Assembly (NCBI RefSeq): GCF_029873635.1
Contig: NC_080419.1
Location: forward strand, 79,034,931-79,098,930
Source: Malania oleifera
Taxonomy: Eukaryota; Streptophyta; Magnoliopsida; Santalales; Ximeniaceae
Direction of reading: 5' to 3'
DNA length: 64,000 nt
The notes below the pieces were generated by a model. The model ran no database searches. It saw nothing but the letters and a program-made list of their open reading frames with translations, and had not been told where the DNA came from. The translations under genes were made by a program, and so were the position numbers. This document shows, piece after piece, positions 46,971 through 56,479 of the stretch (position 1 is its first letter; each line of letters opens with the position of its first letter).

Positions 46971-47187
46971 CCCATTATCATTCACCTACAATAGATTATA
47001 TTCCTAACACCCAATATTCCCCAAAATTTAAAAAGAAAAAGTGAGAACATGGTAAGAAAATCCAACCCATTTGGCCTAATATGAAAAAAAAAAAAGGAAA
47101 AAAAAAGACACCATTGGACCATAGAAACAAAATCCTATAGTAAAAATGCCTCAACACACACACACACAAGGAAAGAGAGGGGGGGAG

Positions 47188-47235
<48 letters not shown>

Positions 47236-47826
47236 TTTACATTGAGCAAACACACGATGGCGGTAATGGTGATGATTATAGGTGTGAGATAGGAGTGGAT
47301 GGTGATAGGTGATTACTTGTACCATTCTTCAACAACTTTGAGCCATTGGATATGGAGGCTTAAGGGATTTCAAAGCGTAAGTAGGGTGGCAATTTGAGGA
47401 AATTTATAGGGGAGTGGAGAATGTGGAGGCAAAAAATTGATAATGAACAATGTGTATTGGGAGGGCAGGGGCGTGGGCAGGGAGTAGGGGGTGTTTAAAC
47501 TAAATATGAAAATGATGTCATTTTAGTTGTATAATTAAGGAACAAAGAAAAAAAAATTAACATCATTTTAGCTTTCTCTTTTGAAATATTTTAGCGATGA
47601 CTATATTCCGTGGCTCAAAATATATAGAACGTTGCTAAAACGTTTCCTTCAGCATGCAAGAGTATTTTCTCTTTTCCTACCTAACCTTTAGTGACAAAAC
47701 CATACAAGTTGTTGCCAAAATCATTTTAGCGACAATATTATATTATGTCACAAAAGGTCACTCTTAGTGACCAAATTTTGTTCGTTACTAAAAATTCATT
47801 GCTAAAAAAATAGTTTTGTGATAGTG
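46971..47826. mobile_element. possible CACTA-type DNA transposon terminal region
   Basis: The right part (about 47570-47826) has repeated TTTTAGCGACAA, TTAGTGACCAAATT and CGTTACTAAAAATT motifs in both orientations and ends TTTTGTGATAGTG. Plant CACTA elements have such subterminal TTAGTGACG-like repeats and end in CACTA/TAGTG. The left end was not found; a GA microsatellite (about 47190-47232) lies within. The sirevirus-like element at 47829 inserted two bases beyond this end. Alternative: an unrelated MITE. Confidence 0.45.
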
Positions 47827-47828
47827 TT

Positions 47829-48238
47829 TGTTGACTCTATAAATCATATCTCATTTTGATAATGACAAATCATTTTGTATCTTACAAGTCCTCTAAGCTA
47901 GTTTAGCTTGAGGTAGGGTCGTGGGCACATTTGCAAGTTGAACCTCAATAACACATTTGGTGTCACTCTTGTTGTACTTGCTTTACTTTTTGTGCTTGCT
48001 TGCTTATATGTATTTGCTGGAATCATCACACTGATATTTTGATATATTTATTTGTGATTGCTTGTGAAATACTAGAGTTGTTTTATTTGCCTAGCCTATC
48101 TAAACGTACAAGTATCAGTTGAATTGGATCTGCTTAGTAAAGACCTTAAGTTGTGGTATACTACTACTGGTTAATAGACCCTAAAATTGTTAAATCTCCA
48201 ATTCATCCCCCTCTTGGGCTTACACCAATTCCAACAAT
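47829..48238 (+). repeat. 5' LTR of the gag-only sirevirus-like element
   Basis: 410 bp, ending CACCAATTCCAACA directly before the PBS. Short compared with the 1.6-2.3 kb LTRs nearby; it lacks the palindrome array. Confidence 0.85.
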
Positions 48239-48292
48239 TGGTATCAGAGGCAAGTTGTGGCATATCCTAATGAGTAGCTACATAAAGGTCAA

Positions 48293-49495
48293 TGGCTCGT
48301 TTTGGTGTATCTCAGTTTAGTGAGGGTTATCCCTTGTCAAGGCCTCAATTGTTCTGTGGTGTAGATTACACTGCCTAGAAACAAAGAACGACTATTTTTA
48401 TTCAAGCTGTTGATTGGAGGACTTGGAGAGTAATTGAGTAAGGGAACTATATCCCATTGAAAATTGTTTGTAATAAAGAGGTTCCCAAACTCTATAATAA
48501 AAGGAATGAGCTTGGCTTGAGTTTATTAAAAATTAATTCTAGTGCCATACATAGCTTATATTGTGCTCTAGATGCTGACATTTTCAAAGAAATCATGGCA
48601 TGTCAAAGTGCCAAAAAGATATGGGAGGCACTTGAAAAGTGATATGGAGAGGGCAAGAAAAAGAAGTCTACTTCTCCAAAAGCATCGAGCTCAAATGTTC
48701 AAGGAGAAAATCGGTGTTTTATTGCATTAACCGATGAGAAGGTAAATTCCTCTCCTTTTATTTCATTAAATGATTTATGCATGATACTTGCGATAAATCT
48801 TGTGATATTTTTAGTAGTGTATCTTATAGTGAATCTAATGATGATTGCATGCCAACCTATGAGGAACTTAAAAAGAAATATATTAAAACTCATAAATCTC
48901 TTTTTAAAATGTTTAAACGTTTTACTGACTTGAAAAAAAAGAATGAGACATTATTGAAAGATCTAGAATCCAAAATTCTTGCTATAAAAGAAAAGGATTT
49001 GAAAGTCATAAGATTAGATAACAAGAATGCAATGTTGGAAAAGAGCCAAAAGATTTAAGGTCCAAAGTTTCTATTGAAAATGGAAAGGATCTTCAAATAT
49101 CTGCACTAGAGTATAAAGCAAACACGATGACCAAAGAATTCATAAAATTACAAGGTGTTTGAAAGGGTTTAAAAGATCTAAAAATTCAAGGCGTGGAAAA
49201 AAAAAAAGTTGAGGACCAAGCTAAAATCATCCATACATTCATTAGGAGCAAAGAAAACTTTGATAAGCTCTTAGGTTCATAAAAGATGACGTTAGAGAAA
49301 GAAGGTATAGGGTTTAATGGAATTGAAAATAGGAAGAGGAAGAACCTATACATGGGGTACTTTGTAAGAGAATTTAAACATTATACTAGTATCTCCTTCG
49401 GTCCTTATGTTCACCCCATCAGCGTCTTGTGTAGAAAGAAGGGGCACATAACATTTGACTTCCTAGTTAAAAGGAAGGATGTGAAACCCAAATAG
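48293..49495 (+). mobile_element. gag region of the sirevirus-like element
   Basis: Starts ARFGVSQFSEGYPLSRPQLF, then NSSAIHSLYCALDADIFKEI and AKKIWEALEK (UBN2). A lysine/glutamate-rich, coiled-coil-like stretch follows at 48777-49058 (YEELKKKYIKTHKSLFKMFK, LESKILAIKEKDLKVIRLDN). A decayed zinc knuckle (LCRKKGHITFDFL) lies near 49425. Long coiled coils after UBN2 are a sirevirus gag trait. Broken. Confidence 0.8.
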
Positions 49496-49770
49496 GTATG
49501 GAGAGTCAAAGAACCACCTAGTCCTAACCCATCGAGACTCAAACATAGAAAATGGTATGGGTTGTCAAGAAAGCAAATTCCTTAGAACCAAAGGAAGAAC
49601 ATGTTCCAATGGGAATTACATAATCACTTAATTCTTCTTGAGTTCTTAAGGATTAATAAAAGGGGGTAGTAATGACTTGAGACTTAAGGAGTCATCTGTG
49701 TCTAAAATGTTAATCTTAGTTCATGCATTCACTTTACATCATCCTTGTATACTAAGATCTTCAAAAAATC

Positions 49771-49845
49771 ATGCCAATACAGAAATTCAAGTGATATATC
49801 CAATCTGAATCTAATGCATATACATCATAATGATTCGTTATAATA

Positions 49846-49887
<42 letters not shown>

Positions 49888-49961
49888 TATTATAACGAAT
49901 CATTATGATGTATATGCATTAGATTCAGATTGGATATATATATATATATATATATTGGCAT
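49771..49961. repeat. long perfect inverted repeat around an AT run
   Basis: Left arm ends at about 49853 and right arm begins at about 49880. The arms are perfectly complementary over about 57 bp (right arm ATTAATATTATAACGAATCA... to ...ATTCAGATTGGATATAT, 49883-49939). Beyond them ATGCCAATA (49771-49779) pairs with TATTGGCAT (49953-49961), across an unpaired stretch of 13-14 bp. The loop is an AT run that can also pair with itself. It lies in the 3' non-coding interior of the sirevirus-like element. Confidence 0.93.
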
Positions 49962-50898
49962 TAGCATGCAAACCTTGAACTAAAGAGGAATGAGCTACAT
50001 GAATGGGACTTTAGTCTCACCATAACTTATATCATTCCTTCAAGATGTTCAAAGTATCTGAGATGAAGAACTTAAATCATTATATCTCAATTAAAATCTC
50101 AGAAGCATGCTAAAGTAAAATCCACTTTCAATAGGATAAGGCATTTATGCTTGGTAATTATATCTTAATGCTTAACTCATTCTTGAACATGAATATCTTA
50201 AGTTAAGCATCCTTCGTCCATTGTCTAGAGTTGAGCTTTAGGGAACCATCTTATATTGTATATCACTTAATCCTAAACTCAGTGGTGAACATAAAAGATT
50301 TCATCTATTCGCCAACTCGTATCCTTGCTAAAAATAGTTATCATATTGTAGGGATACCTTCCAGCAGTGGCAAATTAGAAATGACCGAAGAGCAGTGTTC
50401 TAATAAGTTCACGTTTACCCAAATGCTCTTTGCCAAGCCTGGACATGATTACCAGCATGAAAATATTTTGGAAAATGTCCTGCTTCTCCTGATACTCACC
50501 TAAACTCAAAAGTAAATTAATTTTCAAGAGTATTGTTGTACAACTCCATCATGAGCTCTCAAATAAAAATTCAAATCATTTGGAAGCTTCATTTCTTTAG
50601 AATGAGCTAAATTTCAAGGAGCCTATGCACATGCAGTTTAAATTGAAAGCCATTCAAACTCAAGCATCTCACGAATTGAGATTCATAAGAAAAGAGGCTA
50701 AATTGGCTTATTACACTTAAAGAGATATTTCTTATGACTTTTTGGTCCAATTAGCATGTACATCCAAAGTCAAGTTTAAATCATTGAAAATCTTAGAACA
50801 CTTGGCTAAAGAACTTGAAGAATGGAGAGAAGATAAAGACATAAGATGGAAATTAGTAAAACGCATAACTGAGAGGGAGCACTTTTATTTCATGAATA

Positions 50899-50924
50899 TA
50901 TATACATACATACATACATACATA

Positions 50925-50973
<49 letters not shown>
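50899..50973. repeat. (CATA)n and (AT)n compound microsatellite
   Basis: CATA units with one interruption, followed by an AT run. Confidence 0.9.
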
Positions 50974-52727
50974 AATGCTCTCATGATCCTGTTTTATTTC
51001 CATGTGTCTTCATAAGAGCAGCACTGAACTCCTCTTTCCATTTATGCTTAATGATCATATTATCTAATGGATAGTTTATATGTTGATTTTTAGCATGAAC
51101 TATTATTGAGTTTTACTGAATATGCTATTGATTGTCTACTGAAATGCATGTTTGTATTGAATGTCAACTGCATGGTTGATGCAGTATTGAGAATTGCATG
51201 CTGATAGTGAATTTAGGTCCTCGCATACTTAAACTGAATGATATCTGCATGATGTAGATTATTATGACTTGCTTGCTTGAATCTATCAGATTTATGTGCA
51301 TAATTTTTTATGGGAAAACACTATTTATAGATGGCATGTGGCTTAAAATTTGTTAATTTTTCCAAAATTAAAACCATGTGCTGCATGATTCAAGATGCAT
51401 GCATAATCACATATTTAGGGGAGAATAAGCCCCTTCCTTAGAAAAGAAGCAAATTTAAAGGACTCACTTGCATCATGTGTTTATTTCTTTTAGTCTCGAG
51501 GCTCCTTTGTAATCAATAAGCATCATATCACATTTTATTTTTTTTTTATATATATGAGATGACATGGATTGCTCTTGAATTCATAAACATTTCTATAGGA
51601 ATAATCTTGCTGGATTAACAAAATTGCTTAATCATATATATCCAATAGAAGTGTTTAAAGAATCAAAATGCTTGCCTATAATTTTGTTTGTCAACATCAT
51701 CTCTGATTGGTATAAGCATTTGTCTGCATCTAAGATAATTTTCATTTTGAAAGGGGGAGCCTCTGTTTTAAAATTCTATCTCTACTAGCTCACCCAAGAT
51801 TTTGGCTTAGATCTATATTGAATTTATTGTGGTATGATTATTTAAGCATAACGATTGTCTTGAAAATCTTAAATGGAAGAATACTGCTTGCCACAAACTC
51901 TTTTACTTAAGACCTTGGCATATGGTCTTGCATTAAAGTTTCACATTTGGTGTCATATGGTTGCTTTTTCTTGTTATATTCCTAATATGTTATGTGCTTA
52001 ATTACTCACCAGAAAAATCTAGCTTGCTTGATCGTTACGGGGATTCCTTTTAAAGTTTTTTTTGGGCCAAGAAATGATTTTATAAATGATAATTTTTTAT
52101 CTTTTGATGCTAATTTATAAGCTTCAAAATATTAATGACTTGTTTTGAAAAAAAAAAATTATGTCATGAAGCTCATAAATTTTAAGGGCCGATATATTTA
52201 CGAAACTACTTCAAGAGGAGCAACTTAACTATTGGAATACTACAACTATGATCATTTAAGCTTTCTCACATTTATATTCATATACTTCATATCTTGTGAG
52301 GAATACATATGCTATCCATAATGCACTGCATATCTATACTACTTTATGGATATTGGAAATATTGTACTCATTGCATGAACTGGCTTGAACCATACTGAAT
52401 TGCTTGCGCAATATTGTTTTAAAATATTTTTGTTTCTCCACTTAAGGTTGCTTTACATGGATACTTTTATTATTACCTTAGCCTTTTCTGATGATGTCAA
52501 AAGCGGGAGAAAGATCTTAGCAAAACTGGGATGATAATAGCTATAGCACTTGAGCTCTATTTCCAAACATTTAATTGCATGATTGATTATTTAGTGTCTT
52601 CTTTCCACATATGCTTGAATTACATTATACATTTTTTATGCATATTCTTAGGGGGAGCCTTTTAAAGAATATACCAATTTTTTCTTGTGTATTTGTCATC
52701 ATTAAAAAGGAGGAGATTGTTGACTTT

Positions 52728-53121
52728 ATGATTCATATCCCGTTTAGATAATGACAAATCACTTTATATCTTACATGTCCTCTAAGCTATTTTTTCTTGA
52801 GATGGGGACGTAGGCATAGTTGTCGAACCTCGATAACACATCTAGTGTCACTCTTGTTTTACTTGCTTTACTTTTTGTGCTTGTTTTCTTATTTGTATCT
52901 GCTGGAATCATTGCACTGACATTTTGATAAATTTATTTGTGATTGCTTATGAAATACTGGAACTGCTTTATCTGCCTACCCTATCTAAACGTACAAGTAT
53001 CAATTGAATTGGAACTGCTTAATAAAGACCTTAAGTTATGATATACTGCTACTGGTTAATAGACCCTAAAATTTTTAAATCTCCAATTCACCTCCCTCTT
53101 GGGATTATACCAATTTCAACA
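52728..53121 (+). repeat. 3' LTR of the gag-only sirevirus-like element
   Basis: 394 bp, aligns end to end with 47829-48238; ends ATACCAATTTCAACA. Confidence 0.85.
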
Positions 53122-53126
53122 GTGGT

Positions 53127-53802
53127 CTTACTTATTAAACATATTTCATATAAATTACACAAAAATTATATCTAACAAAAAACTTCGTTATTCTTTTTTC
53201 AAATGTCACTTTGTTAGATAATTGAAGATATGAAATAAATATATTATATATTCATAATTTTAAGAATGATCTAATCCTTATATATTAATACTTACTTCAA
53301 GGCATTGACTTAGGCCACCCTTGTCTATTTTTTTTCTATGCTCAAGTGGTAAAAGTGCAACATGCTGCTAATAGGAGACAACCGAACCAATAAAATGATT
53401 CATTTCATAGGAATTTGGCTAAGATCAACACTAATTGTCAATTATCAAACTCAACCTACTCCTTCACTTGAGCTTAGGACTAAATATGAGTGAAGATAAT
53501 TAAGACATAAATGGAGTTTAAAAAAAAATGCCATTAAAAATGCTTATCATTTTATTTTATGGAATTTTTTGTAGTAGTACTAACGTTTAATAGCTGCTAC
53601 AAAATTTATCCCACATTTTAGCTACATTTGTTAAAATGATATAATGGTGTTGAAATATTCCATATTATAATTAAACTAGCATATTTTAGGAAAATGAAAA
53701 TCGCTATGTTTTGAAAGTATGGACTTAGAACTTTAGAATTGGATTTGTCTAAATTTATATAAAATATAATATAAAAATTATTGTTTGTGGCTTTTATACT
53801 TC
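53127..53802. other. unassigned AT-rich spacer
   Basis: No gene found. TTTTTTGTAGTAGTACTAACG (near 53564-53584) resembles a transposon terminus but has no partner that I can identify. Confidence 0.35.
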
Positions 53803-54345
53803 TGTTTTGATAAGCGAAGAAGGAATGAGGAAAAATATGAAGGGGGCAGCACAGCAAGAATCGTCGATGAAGGGCCTATGCTCGTCGACGAGGGAACAAC
53901 AGAGGTTCGTCAACGAATAATTATCGAGAGTAGGAAATTTCAGACTTTTAACATCGTCGACGAGAGCCCTGCATTCATCGACGAAGGTTTTTCTTAGTCT
54001 CATCGACAAACCCCTGTGTTCATTGACAAGAGGCGCCTGGGCTGCGACAGTTTTCTGAAATTTTGAATTTAAATGTTGGGTGGTTAGACAAACAGGGGGA
54101 AACCTCCAAGGAAACTCTATATATGTCATCTGAGCATATTTTGAGTGAGTAATCATTAGAGAAGTGTATTGTGTACATTTTGATTTTCTTAGTGAAATTT
54201 GTGTGTCATTGCTTTTGTGAATGTAGCCTTTTCCGAACCACGTAAATCTTTGTGTTGATCTTGTTTTAGTTGTGTGTTATTTATATTCATTTGTTGTTTA
54301 TTCTGCTATGCATTTTCATTATACGATCCATATCACAACAACAAC
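53803..54345 (+). repeat. LTR-like segment with TTCGTCGACGAA palindromes (ends uncertain)
   Basis: Palindromes at 53858-54033 (GAATCGTCGATGAAGG, CTCGTCGACGAGG, TTCGTCAACGAAT, ATCGTCGACGAGAG, TTCATCGACGAAGG) precede a TATA box (CTATATATG, 54116-54124). Then comes a leader with TTTTCCGAACCACGTAAATC, typical of the U5 of several plant Copia LTRs. No target duplication was found, so boundaries are tentative; probably a truncated or solo LTR. Confidence 0.6.
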
Positions 54346-54806
54346 CCTAGTATTCAATTTGGCTTGAAATTCGATATTAAATTTAAGTTTGTGTAAATTT
54401 AATATATTTTTTTGATTTAAACTCACCCAAATCTATTTTTCAAACTCAATATGTATAAAACAAACTATTTTCATAACTCAAAATAAGATGACTTGATTCC
54501 AAGAATAAAGTTAGCAAAACCCTTGGATGACATGAGTATTAGGAAAAGAAAATACATAGATTTGACTATTAACTCAAGTCACTTGAATCTGGTCACATTG
54601 ACTTCTTTTTTTAAAAAAAAAATGAACTCATATAATTTTATACTCTTTATTTATAGGATTTTTATTGGCTTATTTTTAGGTGTTTTAAGGTTTTAAGTAG
54701 AATATTATAAAGGTTGGAGGTTGTATTTAATGGGAAGTTTTATTTGGTGGTCTATACAAATACATGCATGTGTATGGGGTAAATTGTCAAGATAGGCTAG
54801 ACTAAT
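54346..54806. other. unassigned spacer
   Basis: No gene or repeat was recognised; ends in the likely target site CTAAT of the element at 54807. Confidence 0.4.
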
Positions 54807-56180
54807 TGTTAAAATCCCAAGTATCTTTGTGAATAATGAATAAATTAGGAAAGTGAAAAAATGTTGGAGATTTTATTTTATTGTAATTTATTATGTAGGA
54901 AGATTATTTCCTTATTCTGATTAGTTGATTGTATTATAAAAGATTGGGATGTACATTCGTAAATTGAATTGAAGAATTATTCATATAGAATTTTGCTTAC
55001 ATGATATCAGAGTTAGGGTTTCTAAACCTTAGCTAACTATGACAGACGACGCCATCAATAGCGGAGGGTCGAGTTCCTCTGAAACTCTTGATGGCAACTT
55101 TGACATCATCTCAACCGTGAGTTTGCAGGGGCTAGACAACACGGCCTTTCCACTCTCAGTAGAGAAATTGAACGGAAAAAAATTTCCATGAATGGGCTCA
55201 ATCCATTAAACTAGTGATTGAAGGAAAAGGGAGGTTAGGATACCTTACCAGCGAATGGAAGAAGCCCACTACAACTGACATCGTAGCTCTGCAAAAATGG
55301 AAAGCTGAGAATTCCATGGTGACAGTGTGGCTCATAAATTCGATGAAGCCCTCAATCGGCAAGATATACTTGTTCCTTCCAACGACGAAGGATGTCCAGG
55401 ACGTAGTTCACGAGACATATTCTAATGCCGAAAGTTACTCCTAAATCTTTGAGATTAAGACCTGACTATGGCAGCTGCGGCAAGGAGAAAAGGGAGGTCG
55501 CCGAGTACTTCATGGAGATGACCACCCTCTGGCAGTAGCTTGACCTTAGCATCGATGAAGAGTGGGAGTGCTCCAGCGACAGCATACGTTACAAGCGACT
55601 CCTTGAGAATGAGAGGGTGTTCAAGTTTTTGGCAGGTCTCAATCGCGACCTGGATGTTGTACGAGGGAGGATCCTTGGCCAGCGTCCTCGACCTTCGACT
55701 CGGGAGGTCTTCGCAGAGGTGCGGCGTAAGGAGAGTCGCCGCAAGGTGATGTTGAAAACGCACTGTGAACCTGAAAATCTCAGCCCTAACTCGAAAAGAA
55801 ACGGGACCTAAAATTTTGGCCCTAATGTCAAAAAATCCTACAGGCTTGGGCTCTGGGGTTGGCTCAGGCTCCGATTCTGGACAAAGGCCACAAAATGGAA
55901 AATTTTGGTGCAAACATCATCGAAAATCAAATCATTAATAATCTCATTAGCAAATTGGAGATGATTAATATCTATGATCCAACTTAGGGAAGTGTTAAAA
56001 TCTCAAGTATGTGAATAATGAATAACTTAGGAAAGTGGATAAACGTAGGAGATTTTATTTCATTGTAATTTATTTTGGAAAATTATTTTCTTATTTAGAT
56101 TAGTTGATTATGTTATAAAAGATTAGGATGTTCATATGTAAATTGAATTGAAGAATTATTCAAATAAAATTCTGCTTACA
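54807..56180 (+). mobile_element. small gag-only Copia element with both LTRs
   Basis: 1.37 kb: 5' LTR 54807-55001 (195 bp), PBS-like TGATATCAGAG at 55002, gag region, purine-containing tract, and 3' LTR 55993-56180 (188 bp). Flanks CTAAT and CTAGT form a one-mismatch target duplication. The interior contains only gag-type sequence; no pol domains. LTRs differ at roughly an eighth of positions by eye: old. It is a non-autonomous element (gag-only type), broken in the gag region. Confidence 0.88.
55040..55800 (+). mobile_element. gag region of the small Copia element
   Basis: Begins TDDAINSGGSSSSETLDG, then IKLVIEGKGRLGYLTSEWKK, KWKAENSMVTVWLINSMKPS (Copia UBN2-type gag) and further on LLENERVFKFLAGLNRDLDV and RPSTREVFAEVRRKESRRKV. 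These are the standard blocks of Ale/Retrofit-type gag proteins. Frame is not continuous; fossil. Confidence 0.85.
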
Positions 56181-56479
56181 CTAGTCTGGATTCATTTCTC
56201 CACTCGATCCTGGATTCGCCCAAGTGAGTTGTTGGGTTTATCTTTATTTCATGCGCTGGCAGGATACCAAAACTTACACTTCTGTTTTCGCATCAAAATG
56301 AAAAAAAATAAAAATAAATAATCTTCATTGGTGCCAAGAGAGATTTTCTCCCCCTATTTGGTTTACTTCTGAAATATTCCATTTTCCAGGAAAAAAAAAA
56401 ATTACCCCAAAAATTCTGCTAGTAATGGTGGCCCCTTATCTTTGATGCGTCTCAATTGATGAAATCTTCTCCTTTTCAG

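Larger units (their letters stand above)
47829..53121 (+). mobile_element. sirevirus-like LTR element with gag but no recognisable pol
   Basis: LTRs at 47829-48238 and 52728-53121 share TGTTGACT...CCAAYTYCAACA and the GATAATGACAAATCA start block. A PBS (TTGGTATCAGAG) follows the left LTR, and a purine tract (AAAAAGGAGGAGATTG) precedes the right one. Flanks GTGTT and GTGGT are a one-mismatch target duplication. The interior has a gag region (48293-49495) and about 3.2 kb of non-coding DNA with polypurine tracts. No protease, integrase, RT or RNase H was recognisable. LTRs differ at about a tenth or slightly more of positions: old. Confidence 0.85.

Noticed and set aside
55455-55913. Minus-strand 152-aa open frame
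   Set aside because: Antisense to the Copia gag region, whose plus strand has clear gag blocks; the minus frame has no recognisable domain.
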